Assembly (NCBI RefSeq): GCF_000371925.1
Contig: NZ_AQVE01000014.1
Coordinates: forward strand, 1-64,000
Direction: 5' to 3'
Source: Thiolinea disciformis DSM 14473
GTDB taxonomy: Bacteria > Pseudomonadota > Gammaproteobacteria > Thiotrichales > Thiotrichaceae
DNA length: 64,000 nt
The notes beneath the pieces are model-generated. The model was not told where the DNA came from. It made no database searches and was given only the letters and a program-made list of their open reading frames with translations. Below, one piece after another: positions 26,201 through 33,958 of the stretch. The stretch's first letter is position 1; every line of letters starts with the position of its first letter. The position numbers and the translations under genes are program-made.

Positions 26201-26646
26201 ATGTCAGTCATTTGCCTTCGCCGCTGTTCTTTTATGGTTTAAAAACCAATGAAGAAGTGTTAGTGGAATTGGGTCAAGGTCAAGTACTGATCATTCGTAT
26301 GTTGTATCGCTCACCCGCCGATGAAAGTGGTATGTGCACGGTGACCTTCGAATTTAATGGTCAAATCCGCGCGGTACAGGTACGCGACAAATCGGTTAAA
26401 CCTACGAAAGCTTCGCATCGTAAAGCTGCTGAACCGAATGAAATCGGTACATCACTGCAAGGTAAATTGGCGGCGATTATGGTGAAAGCCGGTGATAACG
26501 TAGAGCAAAATACGCCGCTCTTTGTGATTGAAGCGATGAAGATGGAAACGACGGTGACTGCCCCTACTACGGGCAAAGTGAAGAAAGTGCATTTGCAAGT
26601 GGGCGAGTTGGTCGAGCAGGGTGATTTAATTATTGAACTCGAGTAA
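23206..26646 (+). CDS. pyc: Pyruvate carboxylase, single-chain
   Basis: A 1146-residue biotin enzyme that carboxylates pyruvate to oxaloacetate with ATP and bicarbonate. Domain order: biotin carboxylase (LVANRGEIAIRI start; ATP-grasp KAASGGGGRGMR; EVNPRVQVEHTVTE), central carboxyltransferase TIM barrel (DTTLRDAHQSLLATR near 543; AVKDMAG; HLHTHDT), and the C-terminal biotinyl domain with EAMKMET (biotin Lys at 1112). All parts lie in one chain, as in the alpha4 enzymes, not split into PycA/PycB. The ATG follows ACGAGGATAAGG. A hairpin terminator follows. Confidence 0.96.
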   Translation: MGSKIKKLLVANRGEIAIRILRAAAELGLRTVSIYTYEDRFSPHRYKADEAWQVGKDDEPLKPYLDIEAIIAVAKRTGADGIHPGYGFLSENVRFASRCREEGITFVGPSPEAMQKLGDKVAAKEIAIAAGLPIIEDSKQALTSIDIARQEAERIGYPLMMKAASGGGGRGMRVIREASQLEQSYNDARNEALKAFGDNTVFLEKYIDSPKHIEVQILGDTHGNLVHLFERDCSVQRRFQKVVEVAPSFLRQETRQKLYDYALAITRYVNYSCAGTVEFLVDAEENIYFIEVNPRVQVEHTVTEQITGIDIVRSQILIAGGALLGDPQIAIPSQAAVTANGYSVQCRITTEDPENGFKPDYGTLIAYRSTGGFGIRLDAGAAYPGAKVSPFFDSMLVKVTSWGRTFEGAISRSLRGLKEFRIRGVKTNIGFLENVLEHPTFVKGKATVTFIDQHPELFHTPQRFDRGTKTIKFIANTIVNGNPDVKYVDPNKHFRKAIIPEFDQTGTYPKGTKDKLTELGAEKFCQWVKDQPNIFYTDTTLRDAHQSLLATRVRTDDMLRIAEGFAKNHPQMFSLEMWGGATFDVAMRFLHECPWDRLRLLRKAVPNILFQMLFRGSNAVGYTAYPDNVVGSFIEKAWEQGIDVFRIFDSLNWIEGMRKSIQVVRERTGGIAEGTICYTGDVLRTDSGYKYNLQYYLDLAKQLEDAGAHMLAVKDMAGLLKPYAAEKLIPALKEAVSIPIHLHTHDTASIQAATLLKAIEAGVDVVDGCLSSMSGLTSQVNLNSLIAAMEGQAREQKFNLRSLNEYANYWEDVREVYYPFESGLKAGTAEVYNHEIPGGQYSNLRPQAIALGLEHKFEEVKENYAVVNRMFGDIVKVTPSSKVVGDMAIYMTSNGLSEADVMERGETLAFPDSVIDLFKGGLGQVAGGFPEKLSNIVLKGEKPYAGRPNDHLKPVDLDAEFEAFKKEFDPEQTYLDFLSFKMYPAVFRDFYKHQQEYGDVSHLPSPLFFYGLKTNEEVLVELGQGQVLIIRMLYRSPADESGMCTVTFEFNGQIRAVQVRDKSVKPTKASHRKAAEPNEIGTSLQGKLAAIMVKAGDNVEQNTPLFVIEAMKMETTVTAPTTGKVKKVHLQVGELVEQGDLIIELE

Positions 26647-26671
26647 TTAGCCTTATTTTTCACTCAATCTG

Positions 26672-26696
26672 CCCTCTTTCTTGTTGAGAAAGAGGG
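26672..26696 (+). terminator. Hairpin terminator after pyc
   Basis: CCCTCTTTC and GAAAGAGGG form a perfect 9-bp stem with a TTGTTGA loop, 26 bases after the pyc stop. The following T tract is short (TTC), so termination may be partial. Confidence 0.6.
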
Positions 26697-26713
26697 TTCA
26701 AAAAGAGATACTG

Positions 26714-27349
26714 ATGAAAAAAATTACTCACTTGATGCTGGGAGCGATAGTCGCTTGCGTATTCATGCAAACGGCTTTCGCTTGTAGCCCGCCTATCCCT
26801 CCGAGCCCTGGACAAGAAAACCAACAGCCTACCAAAATCATAGCCTCAGCTAATGGGCTATATATGGTGAAATTGGTTCCCCCCGTTTATACTCGCGACC
26901 CACAAAGAGGACTTGTTATAAGTCGCAATGCTTATGGGGAAGCCTTCCGAGCAAAACCTGATGGCTCACTAGAATTGATGTGGAAAATGCCATTAGACTA
27001 TGTTTATTACCGCAATTTTGAGGGGGAGTACTTTCTAGATGATGATGGTATTTTTTTAGTTCAAATCAATTTTGCTAAAAGCCTTGATGATAAGAAGGCT
27101 ATGAGAGTCTATCAGCGTGGCAAACTTATTTTCAGCTATTCGCCTCGGACTTTCATGCCGCAGCTAAACCGATTTCAAGTCAGTACTTGCGGTAATGCAC
27201 CTTGGATTAAACGTGAGTCTGCTATAACGCGCAGTCCAATCGTTTTAAAAGAACACTACCTTGCTTTCCAAACCATAGATGCAAAAAAATGGTGGTTTGA
27301 TATAAGAAAACCACCTGCACAAGCGAAGGGCTCTACGCAAAGCTGGTAA
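26714..27349 (+). CDS. Secreted protein of unknown function
   Basis: A 211-residue exported protein. The ATG at 26714 is preceded by an AAAGAGATACTG ribosome region and starts a clear Sec signal (KKITHLMLGAIVACVFM, with cleavage near AFA-C at about 23-24). An in-frame upstream ATG at 26681 falls inside the pyc terminator loop and was rejected. The mature part is Pro-rich at first, then has aromatic repeats (YVYYRNFEGEYFLDDDGIF) and three Cys. A lipobox-like FAC is possible. I do not recognise a family. Confidence 0.65.
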   Translation: MKKITHLMLGAIVACVFMQTAFACSPPIPPSPGQENQQPTKIIASANGLYMVKLVPPVYTRDPQRGLVISRNAYGEAFRAKPDGSLELMWKMPLDYVYYRNFEGEYFLDDDGIFLVQINFAKSLDDKKAMRVYQRGKLIFSYSPRTFMPQLNRFQVSTCGNAPWIKRESAITRSPIVLKEHYLAFQTIDAKKWWFDIRKPPAQAKGSTQSW

Positions 27350-27429
27350 AAACTGAAAGTGTCATACCAGCTATTTTTTTGATCCCCGTCCATCAAAAAC
27401 ATCTTGGTGCTAACTTGAATAATGATTTT

Positions 27430-27449
27430 ATTTCAACTATTATTGAAAT
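27430..27449. promoter_or_regulatory. ArsR-type operator upstream of arsI
   Basis: ATTTCAA-CTATTA-TTGAAAT is a perfect 7-bp dyad 27 bases before the arsI start. It matches the TTCAA/TTGAA-type palindromes bound by ArsR repressors, and no other regulator gene is adjacent. The control by the arsR at 29880-30191 is inferred. Confidence 0.65.
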
Positions 27450-27476
27450 AATGAAATATAACGCTGAGGTGCTATC

Positions 27477-27953
27477 ATGAAACGTCTACATATCCATCTT
27501 TCGGTTGAAGATTTAGCTGACAACATTCAATTCTATTCACAATTATTTGGTGCTAGTCCTAGTGTGGTGAAAGATGACTACGCGAAGTGGATGCTGGAAG
27601 ATCCGCGCGTTAACTTTGCTATTTCCCAGCGTGGCGCCCCGATTGGCTTAAATCACTTGGGGATTCAGGCAGAATCTAACGAGGAATTAGAAGTGCTGAA
27701 TGGTCGTCTGCAAGGATTACAGCAAGCTATCGTTACCGAGACAGCGGCAGCCTGTTGTTATGCTGTGTCGGATAAATATTGGATCAATGACCCACAAGGG
27801 ATTGCTTGGGAGCAGTTTCACACCTTAGACAGTATTCCCGTGTTTGGTGGGACGAGTGCTAGACAAAATAATTGTTGCACACCTGAAACACCAAAATCTG
27901 AGGCGAAAAGCGCTTGTTGTACGCCAGTGGCTGGCAAAACGACTTGTTGTTAA
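27477..27953 (+). CDS. arsI: ArsI/CadI-type metalloenzyme (C-As lyase family)
   Basis: A 158-residue vicinal-oxygen-chelate protein. Ferrous-ligand candidates are H5 (or H7), H60 in LNHLG and E112 in AWEQFH. A vicinal C93-C94 pair corresponds to the arsenic-binding cysteines of ArsI, which cleaves C-As bonds of trivalent organoarsenicals. The C-terminus adds three further Cys pairs (NNCC, SACC, TTCC) as an extra metal-binding tail. CadI-type cadmium-induced relatives have the same fold, so activity on organoarsenicals is likely but not certain. It is the first gene of the ars operon. Confidence 0.85.
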   Translation: MKRLHIHLSVEDLADNIQFYSQLFGASPSVVKDDYAKWMLEDPRVNFAISQRGAPIGLNHLGIQAESNEELEVLNGRLQGLQQAIVTETAAACCYAVSDKYWINDPQGIAWEQFHTLDSIPVFGGTSARQNNCCTPETPKSEAKSACCTPVAGKTTCC

Positions 27954-27964
27954 GGGGATTCATC

Positions 27965-28381
27965 ATGCCAGTACCCAGTGTTCTAATTTTATGCACAGGT
28001 AATGCTTGTCGTTCGCAAATGGCTGAAGCCTTAGTGAATCATGATTTAGCCGGTAAAGTGCGGGCTTTGTCTGCTGGAACGAATCCTCAGCCCTGCGTTG
28101 CACCCAGAGCCTTAGAAGCGTTGAGCCAGATTCAAGTCAGTACTTTGGGTTTAAGACCTAAAGCGCTGGATGAATTGCTGGATGAGCCTATTGATTTGGT
28201 GATTACGGTCTGCGATAACGCCAAAGAAAGTTGCCCTATTTTCCCCAAAGCTGTACGCATGATTCATTTGCCTTTTCACGATCCTCATGACGAAGCGTTA
28301 TCAAGTTTTGTGCAGGTACGAGATGATATTCGTGCTCGCTTAATCCCTTGCATCCAACAAGCCTTGGGTTTGGAGGTATAA
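27965..28381 (+). CDS. arsC: Arsenate reductase, thioredoxin-coupled (LMW phosphatase type)
   Basis: A 138-residue ArsC that reduces arsenate to arsenite. The P-loop CTGNACRS gives C10, C15 and R16, and the disulfide cascade cysteines are C83 and C90 in TVCDNAKESC, matching the C10/C82/C89 pattern of the pI258 enzyme. The start at 27965, after AAGGGGATTC, was chosen over an in-frame ATG at 27914 inside arsI. It lies 11 bases after arsI and directly abuts acr3. Confidence 0.93.
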   Translation: MPVPSVLILCTGNACRSQMAEALVNHDLAGKVRALSAGTNPQPCVAPRALEALSQIQVSTLGLRPKALDELLDEPIDLVITVCDNAKESCPIFPKAVRMIHLPFHDPHDEALSSFVQVRDDIRARLIPCIQQALGLEV

Positions 28382-29461
28382 ATGTCAGCACAATGCGAAC
28401 TTGCTGCTCAAAAAAGTGGTAAAACCATGAGCCTATTTGAACGTTATTTAAGCGTTTGGGTGTTGTTGTGCATCGTGATTGGCATTGGGCTAGGGGCATT
28501 ATTTCCCTCCGTTTTCCGAACGATTGCTGCACTTGAAGTGGCACAAGTGAATTTACCGGTTGCGCTATTGATTTGGCTCATGATTATTCCCATGCTGCTA
28601 AAAATTGATTTTCGTGCCATGCAGCAGGTTAGTCAGTATTGGAAAGGAATCGGCGTCACCTTATTTATCAATTGGCTGGTGAAGCCTTTCTCAATGGCTT
28701 TCCTCGCTTGGTTATTTATTCGGGTTTTATTTGCGCCTTGGTTGCCTGCGGATCAGTTAGATAGTTATATCGCGGGCCTCATTTTATTAGCGGCAGCGCC
28801 TTGCACTGCGATGGTTTTTGTGTGGAGCAATTTGTCGGATGGCGAGCCACATTTCACCTTGTCACAAGTTGCTCTGAACGATGCCATTATGATAATTGCC
28901 TTTGCGCCTTTGGTGGGGTTTTTATTGGGTATTGCAGCGATTAGTGTGCCGTGGGACACCTTATTTTTATCCGTCTTGATTTACATTATTTTGCCGCTGA
29001 TTTTAAGTCAATGGTTGCGCCACTTACTTTTAAAACATAATCAGCTAGAGCGCTTTTTGAAGGTCTTGCAACCCCTTTCTTTAATCGCTTTATTAGCAAC
29101 CCTCATTCTATTATTTGGCTTTCAAGGTCAGCGTGTATTAGCACAGCCGGTGATTATTGTATTGCTGGCTATTCCGATTGTATTGCAAGTGTATTTCAAT
29201 TCATTATTGGCTTATGGCCTCAATCGTTATTTTGGTGTGTCGCATTGTATTGCCGCACCTTCCGCGTTGATTGGTGCGAGTAATTTCTTTGAGTTGGCGG
29301 TTGCCAGTGCCATTGCTTTATTTGGCTTTGACTCTGGCGCTGCCTTAGCAACCGTCGTTGGCGTATTGGTGGAAGTCCCTGTCATGCTATCGATTGTGAC
29401 GCTCGTTAATCGTAGTCGCGCATGGTACGAATCCGGCCTCACCCAAAAGGTACAAGCATGA
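28382..29461 (+). CDS. acr3: Arsenite efflux transporter, ACR3 family
   Basis: A 359-residue membrane protein with ten predicted helices that exports As(III) using the proton gradient. The family-conserved Cys is in the helix AAAPCTAMVFVWSNLSDG, near residue 139, and the second signature ALIGASNFFELAVA lies near 296. The short soluble head includes a Cys (QCE) and a Lys-rich part. The ATG directly follows the arsC stop, and its own stop overlaps arsN2 as ATGA. Confidence 0.94.
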   Translation: MSAQCELAAQKSGKTMSLFERYLSVWVLLCIVIGIGLGALFPSVFRTIAALEVAQVNLPVALLIWLMIIPMLLKIDFRAMQQVSQYWKGIGVTLFINWLVKPFSMAFLAWLFIRVLFAPWLPADQLDSYIAGLILLAAAPCTAMVFVWSNLSDGEPHFTLSQVALNDAIMIIAFAPLVGFLLGIAAISVPWDTLFLSVLIYIILPLILSQWLRHLLLKHNQLERFLKVLQPLSLIALLATLILLFGFQGQRVLAQPVIIVLLAIPIVLQVYFNSLLAYGLNRYFGVSHCIAAPSALIGASNFFELAVASAIALFGFDSGAALATVVGVLVEVPVMLSIVTLVNRSRAWYESGLTQKVQA

Positions 29462-29883
29462 TTACCCCGTATTGGATTAGCGATTTAAACACCTTAAAAT
29501 CCCTATTAGAGGCTGCACATTTACCTAGTCATGATCTAGGGCAGCAGGGCAGTAGCCAGTTTTGGGGTTTGGGTCAGCCGTATTATGCGGCGATTGGGTT
29601 GGAGCGCTATGGCGAATTTGGTTTATTGCGTTCTCTCGTCGTCGCACAAGACCAACGTCAGCAACACTGGGGCACGCAATTAGTCACGTGGGTCGAAAAC
29701 TATGCCCAACAACAGCCGTTGAGTGCATTATATTTATTAACCACCAGTGCTCAGTCCTTTTTCGAGCGCTTACAGTATCGAGCGATTGAACGAGCTGATT
29801 TGCCGCCAGCCCTACAGCTTTCCAGCCAAGTGCAAGGCGCATGTCCTGCCTCGGCGCAGGTGATGAAGAAAGTGCTGAATTAA
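29458..29883 (+). CDS. arsN2: Arsenic-resistance N-acetyltransferase ArsN2-like
   Basis: A 141-residue GNAT-fold protein of the ArsN group found in ars operons. Members of the group acetylate amino-arsenicals such as arsinothricin or phosphinothricin. The beta4 strand FGLLRSLVVAQDQRQQHWGT is visible, with a degenerate coenzyme A loop (RQQHWG in place of the usual RxxGxG), then LYLLTTSAQSFFERLQY. The start at 29458 overlaps the acr3 stop; an in-frame ATG at 29422 lies inside acr3. It ends tail-to-tail on arsR with a 4-base overlap. Confidence 0.75.
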   Translation: MITPYWISDLNTLKSLLEAAHLPSHDLGQQGSSQFWGLGQPYYAAIGLERYGEFGLLRSLVVAQDQRQQHWGTQLVTWVENYAQQQPLSALYLLTTSAQSFFERLQYRAIERADLPPALQLSSQVQGACPASAQVMKKVLN

Positions 29884-30191
29884 CAGGCGCAATTCAAATC
29901 GCAAGCATCGCCACTGCAACAATTTTCCGTAAGATAAGCCAGCAATTCATTCATATTGCCGTACTCGGCGGTGTAAATCACATACCGCCCTGTTTGACGC
30001 GAGCTCACTAAACCGGCATGAACTAACTCTTTCATATGAAAGGAGACTGAATTAGGTGCAGTTTGCGTCTGCTCACTAATCGCACCTGCAGTTAAACCAT
30101 TCTTGCCTGCTTGCACCAAAGCGCGAAACATTTCCAAACGCGATTCTTGTGCTAAAGCAGCCAGTCGCGCGACAACGATTTTCTTATCCAT
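29880..30191 (-). CDS. arsR: ArsR-family arsenic-responsive repressor
   Basis: A 103-residue winged-helix repressor. The recognition helix region is NSVSFHMKELVHAGLVSSR (about 47-65). The C-terminus is cysteine-rich (C91, C92, C97, C101, C103), which matches the vicinal-pair-plus-distal-Cys As(III) site of the Acidithiobacillus-type ArsR and not the classical helix-alpha3 CxC site. I started at the MDKK methionine at 30191; an ATG 45 bases upstream would add an odd head. It is convergent with the operon it probably represses. Confidence 0.92.
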   Translation of the reverse strand: MDKKIVVARLAALAQESRLEMFRALVQAGKNGLTAGAISEQTQTAPNSVSFHMKELVHAGLVSSRQTGRYVIYTAEYGNMNELLAYLTENCCSGDACDLNCAC

Positions 30192-30354
30192 TCTTGCAGC
30201 ATAGCGCACGCAAAAGCCAAGCGGAAGCATTTCCAATACTAGGCTTGTAAGCTTATAAAGTACTAAGGGTCTTCATTACGAATAAAATTTGAATAATTCT
30301 TACTTGAAAAAAAATCGCAGGGTCATTAAATTGACTAAGACCTTGGAGGAGGAA

Positions 30355-30417
30355 ATGTCAGTCTTATCTTATTACACCTCAGCCAAAATTTTCTTCAAAG
30401 CACATCTGTACTTATAA
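30355..30417 (+). CDS. Possible 20-residue leader peptide upstream of amn
   Basis: ATG 30355 stands 4 bases after GGAGGAGG, the best ribosome site in the neighbourhood, and opens MSVLSYYTSAKIFFKAHLYL before TAA. It ends 46 bases before amn. Nothing else explains so strong a site in this gap. It could be a leader peptide, a relic of a lost gene, or chance; there is no homology that I can see. Confidence 0.3.
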   Translation: MSVLSYYTSAKIFFKAHLYL

Positions 30418-30462
30418 AATAGTAAAGTATGGTATTTCTAATACAATAATAAAGGATAACTT

Positions 30463-31236
30463 ATGCGCACCAAAACTGAAATCGTGACGAATTGGCTACC
30501 CCGCTATACCGGTCTTACGCCTGAAACGATGGGTCAATACATTCTGCTGACCAACTTTAATCACTACGTTGAATTATTTGCGAAATGGCATGATGTACCT
30601 GTACAAGCCTTAGATCGTAGTATGCCCAATGCTACGGCGGGAAAAATCACCATTATTAATTTCGGCATGGGTAGTGCCAATGCTGCGACCATGATGGATT
30701 TACTCAGTGTCGCTAAACCGAAAGCAGTATTGTTTTTAGGGAAATGTGGAGGTTTAAAAAAGAAAAATCAATTAGGTGATTTAATTTTACCACTGGCAGG
30801 TATTCGTGGTGAAGGAACATCATCAGATTATTTCCCCGTTGAAGTACCAGCCTTACCTGCATTTAGTTTGCAAAAGGCCGTCTCAACTACTATTTCACGC
30901 AAATACCAGCTCGAATATTGGACTGGAACGGTTTATACCACTAATCGCCGCGTCTGGGAGCACGACGATGAATTTAAAGCTTATTTGAAAAAAATTCGTT
31001 GTATGGCGATTGATATGGAAACAGCCACTATATTTAGCACGGGTTTTTATAATGAAATTCCGGTAGGCGCTTTATTATTAGTCTCTGATCGGCCCATGGA
31101 GCCAGAAGGTGTTAAAACCGAGGCCAGTGATAAAAAAGTGACTGAAGCTTTTGTCGAGCGCCATTTACGTATTGGCATTGATTCATTGCATGAATTAATT
31201 AATAACGGCCTATCAGTGAAACACTTGCGGTTTTAG
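30463..31236 (+). CDS. amn: AMP nucleosidase (short form)
   Basis: A 257-residue phosphorylase-fold enzyme that hydrolyses AMP to adenine and ribose 5-phosphate. It shows the family segments INFGMGSANAATMMDLL, LFLGKCGGLKKKNQLGDLILPLAG and the catalytic-region IDMETATIFSTGF. It lacks the roughly 200-residue N-terminal regulatory domain of E. coli Amn, as do the short forms of many other bacteria. It is monocistronic. Downstream, 31237-31498 is AT-rich and holds no gene that I can support. Confidence 0.88.
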   Translation: MRTKTEIVTNWLPRYTGLTPETMGQYILLTNFNHYVELFAKWHDVPVQALDRSMPNATAGKITIINFGMGSANAATMMDLLSVAKPKAVLFLGKCGGLKKKNQLGDLILPLAGIRGEGTSSDYFPVEVPALPAFSLQKAVSTTISRKYQLEYWTGTVYTTNRRVWEHDDEFKAYLKKIRCMAIDMETATIFSTGFYNEIPVGALLLVSDRPMEPEGVKTEASDKKVTEAFVERHLRIGIDSLHELINNGLSVKHLRF

Positions 31237-31498
31237 AGGTTTAGTAAAATTAGACGAATTTGCACAATACCGAAGTTTATTTGCTGGCCAGCATTAGCTA
31301 TCCTGCGAATATCAAAAATTAAGCAACTCTATTTTTCTGCTAAAACTTGTTCTATATAACACTTGTACCTAAAATTGTTCAAAATTTATTCTATAAAAAT
31401 GTTTAAAAAATGACTTTCGCAGAAGGTCTAATAAATGACCTAAAAGTAACTGCTGGCATTGCTTATAATTTAAAATCATGAAAAGGCTTTAAGAAAGA

Positions 31499-31897
31499 TT
31501 ATTGGCGCCTTTTTCCTTGCCAGCAGTTTGGCGAATCTTGCCTTGTAACCAGATGAAGACCATCAGGGGTAATACTCCACGCCGTATACCCCTTGGTACG
31601 GTTTTCTTGGGCTAACATGCGATTTAATTGCTCAGCATTTAGATAGTGAAGCACGACGCCCTGCCGACTGATTTTAACCTCCTCTAGACCAAGGTCTTCT
31701 TTTGGCTTATTTGAATACCCAATAATAGTGTCCTGACATGGAGGCAAATCCAGTATTGATACTGAACCCTTAGTATCTCGCATCATAGTCGTCACGCTGG
31801 TATCTAATTCGTTTCGAAGATTAAGCCCGTAAAATCCATCACAACCCGATAAAAGTAATATCAGTAAACCTAGTATAAGTTGACGTTTTATTACCAT
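31499..31897 (-). CDS. Lipoprotein of unknown function
   Basis: A 132-residue lipoprotein. The signal (KRQLILGLLILLLSGC) has a lipobox with the acylated Cys at about residue 18, and the mature part has two more Cys (PPCQD, PNCWQ) that may pair. I chose ATG 31897 because it overlaps the stop of the truncated frame upstream (ATGGTAA), the mark of a former operon; an in-frame ATG at 31909 is possible. No family is recognised. The neighbour relation would suit an immunity or accessory lipoprotein, but this is speculation. Confidence 0.7.
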   Translation of the reverse strand: MVIKRQLILGLLILLLSGCDGFYGLNLRNELDTSVTTMMRDTKGSVSILDLPPCQDTIIGYSNKPKEDLGLEEVKISRQGVVLHYLNAEQLNRMLAQENRTKGYTAWSITPDGLHLVTRQDSPNCWQGKRRQ

Positions 31898-31995
31898 GAT
31901 GGCCACCATCTTCCTTCACCTCTGCTCCTACCATAACCCTGCGCAGCATGTTCAAATACATTGTCCTTTGGATCAGAAACGAACCCACCGTTCAG
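31891..31995 (-). pseudogene. 3' fragment of a truncated gene, upstream of the lipoprotein
   Basis: A 34-codon open stretch ends at TAA 31891 and encodes SDPKDNVFEHAAQGYG, then RSRGEGRWWPSW. It has the look of a genuine protein C-terminus. The stop codon overlaps the lipoprotein ATG, so the two were probably co-translated. Upstream the frame hits stop codons and merges with an IS1 scar at 32000-32099, which may have removed the rest. The family is not recognised. Confidence 0.45.
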
Positions 31996-31999
31996 CTAA

Positions 32000-32099
32000 T
32001 ACGCTATTAGCGATAGTAGGGTTCTCCGCTACGAGCATGGCTCTATTGGTACACGAACTCGCTTTCAACGCAACAACACTTCACCGCTATCTTAGCCAT
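32000..32099 (-). mobile_element. Decayed IS1 InsA scar
   Basis: From ATG 32099 on the minus strand the frame reads MAKIAVKCCCVESEFVYQ, a stop, then SHARSGEPYYR and two stops. It lines up with the start of InsA at 169-1 (MATVPVDCRYC, ARSGEPRYRC) across 33 positions. Stop codons in place of the Lys/Cys residues show it is dead. From 32100 to 32339 I see nothing I can name. Confidence 0.65.
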
Positions 32100-32339
32100 C
32101 GTTTGCCGGAAGATTCAGTCAATAACGGTGGTCGTTTGAGGGTTACCAACGTCGTTCAACGCTTTTGGCGCATGACTTGCTGTCGTAGCCTTCACTTAGT
32201 TCCGTAGAAATCATACCAGTGAAAGCCTTAGCGTAGTTCATGATTCCTTAGCCTTCGACTCCTCTAAATCATAACCACTTAATGCTCATGAGATCTCCTC
32301 CAGATCTTGGCTGGTAAAAGGGCTAACCCATCACTGAGC

Positions 32340-32359
32340 TAGCACGCTTGGGCTTGCTA
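32340..32359 (-). terminator. Hairpin at the end of the GntP-CoA-transferase operon
   Basis: TAGCACGC and GCTTGCTA form an 8-bp stem with one mismatch and a TTGG loop; its right arm overlaps the TAG stop of the CoA-transferase gene. No T run follows on the minus strand, so it is a weak candidate. Confidence 0.35.
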
Positions 32360-33949
32360 TAACAGGCTTAATAAACCCATCTTTTCCTGTGCAAAAATCC
32401 GCGCATCCATCAATTTCAGGTTTGGGCTAATCACGGGTTTGAAATCCATGTGGGCGAGAATATCGCGTTCTACCTCTAGGCCTGCGGCGATTTCAATCAG
32501 CTCAATGCCTTCCGCACAGAGTTGGAACACGGCACGTTCCGTCACATAAAGCACGGTACGTCCTGATTGATAGGCGACGCGCCCGCTGAAGGTGCGGTGT
32601 TCGACCTGTTGAATAAATTTGCGGGTTTTGCCTTCTTGCAGAATCTTGAGTTGTCCGTTTTCGATAGCAATGTTTAAACCATTGGCGGTAAATGTGCCCA
32701 CGAACACAACCTTTTTGGCATTTTGCGAGATATTAATAAAACCACCCGCGCCCGCTAGTTTAGGGCCAAACTTACTCACATTGAGATTGCCTTCCTGATC
32801 CGCTTGCGCCAAACCTAACACCGCAATGTCTAAGCCACCGCCATCATAAAAATCGAATTGCACCGCTTGATCGACAATGGCCTGTGCATTCACAGCGGCA
32901 CCAAAATTCAAACCACCAGCGGGAATCCCACCGACCACTCCAGGTTCGGCGGTGAGCGTCATAAGATCAAAGATCTGTTCTTCGGCTGCTACTGATGCAA
33001 CACCTTCAGGCATCCCAATGCCGAGATTCACCACATTATGGGCGGCTAATTCCATGGCGGCACGGCGTGCAATAATTTTACGTTCATCCAAAACCATGGG
33101 TGGAATGGAAGAGAGCGGTACTCGTAATTCGCTGGCAAAGGCCGCACTATAAGGTTCAATAAAAGTCTGTTGGTGGTATTCGGGTTTTTCGGCAACCACA
33201 ATGCAATCCACCAAAACTGAAGGAATTTTGACTTGGCGTGCATTTAAGGTATTGCGCTCGGCAATCCGTTCTACCTGTGCAATCACAATCCCACCGCTAT
33301 TATGGGCTGCCAATGCAATCGCTTGCGCTTCGAGGGTTAACGCTTCCCGTTCCATCGTAATATTGCCATCAGAGTCGGCGGTCGTGCCGCGAATAATGCC
33401 TACATGAATCGGGAAGGCTTTGTAAAACAGATACTCTTTGCCATCCAGTGCTAACACGCGCACCAAATCTTCCGTGGTTTTACTATTGAGCTTGCCGCCA
33501 CCATAACGCGGATCAACGAAAGTCCCTAAACCTACATGCGTTAGCGTGCCGGGTTTGCCGGCGGCAATATCACGGAATAAATGGCAGATCACCCCTTGAG
33601 GTAGATTCCATGCTTCAATCTGATTATCAGCCGCGAGTTTGCCCAAGCTCGGTGCTAAGCCCCAGTGCCCGCCAATCACACGCTTGAGTAAGCCTTGATG
33701 ACCTAAGTGATTTAAGCCGCGTTTTTGACCATCGCCTTGGCCTGCGGCATACACTAAGGTGAGATCGGTGGGGGCGTGTTCGGTGAGAAAGCGTTGTTCG
33801 AGTGCAATGGCAATATTTTCCGCAAATCCAATTCCAATAAAGCCGCTGGTAGCAATGGTATCATTGGCTTTAATGAGGCTCACGGCTTGGTGAGCACTCA
33901 TGATTTTGGATGGACTGCTAACGGCTGGCGCGTTATCAGTACGCATCAT
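32357..33949 (-). CDS. Family I acyl-CoA transferase, fused alpha-beta chain
   Basis: A 530-residue CoA-transferase with both halves in one chain, like propionate CoA-transferase and E. coli YdiF. The N-terminal half has [17 protein letters not shown] and [15 protein letters not shown]. The C-terminal half has [12 protein letters not shown] with the Glu that forms the glutamyl-CoA intermediate, and [12 protein letters not shown]. It moves CoA from acetyl-CoA or a related donor to a short-chain acid. It lies 9 bases after a GntP permease gene, in an operon with its own sigma54 promoter. Substrates might be propionate, acetoacetate, 3-hydroxybutyrate or lactate; the sequence does not decide. 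Confidence 0.88.
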   Translation of the reverse strand: MMRTDNAPAVSSPSKIMSAHQAVSLIKANDTIATSGFIGIGFAENIAIALEQRFLTEHAPTDLTLVYAAGQGDGQKRGLNHLGHQGLLKRVIGGHWGLAPSLGKLAADNQIEAWNLPQGVICHLFRDIAAGKPGTLTHVGLGTFVDPRYGGGKLNSKTTEDLVRVLALDGKEYLFYKAFPIHVGIIRGTTADSDGNITMEREALTLEAQAIALAAHNSGGIVIAQVERIAERNTLNARQVKIPSVLVDCIVVAEKPEYHQQTFIEPYSAAFASELRVPLSSIPPMVLDERKIIARRAAMELAAHNVVNLGIGMPEGVASVAAEEQIFDLMTLTAEPGVVGGIPAGGLNFGAAVNAQAIVDQAVQFDFYDGGGLDIAVLGLAQADQEGNLNVSKFGPKLAGAGGFINISQNAKKVVFVGTFTANGLNIAIENGQLKILQEGKTRKFIQQVEHRTFSGRVAYQSGRTVLYVTERAVFQLCAEGIELIEIAAGLEVERDILAHMDFKPVISPNLKLMDARIFAQEKMGLLSLL

Positions 33950-33958
33950 TAGACCCCT

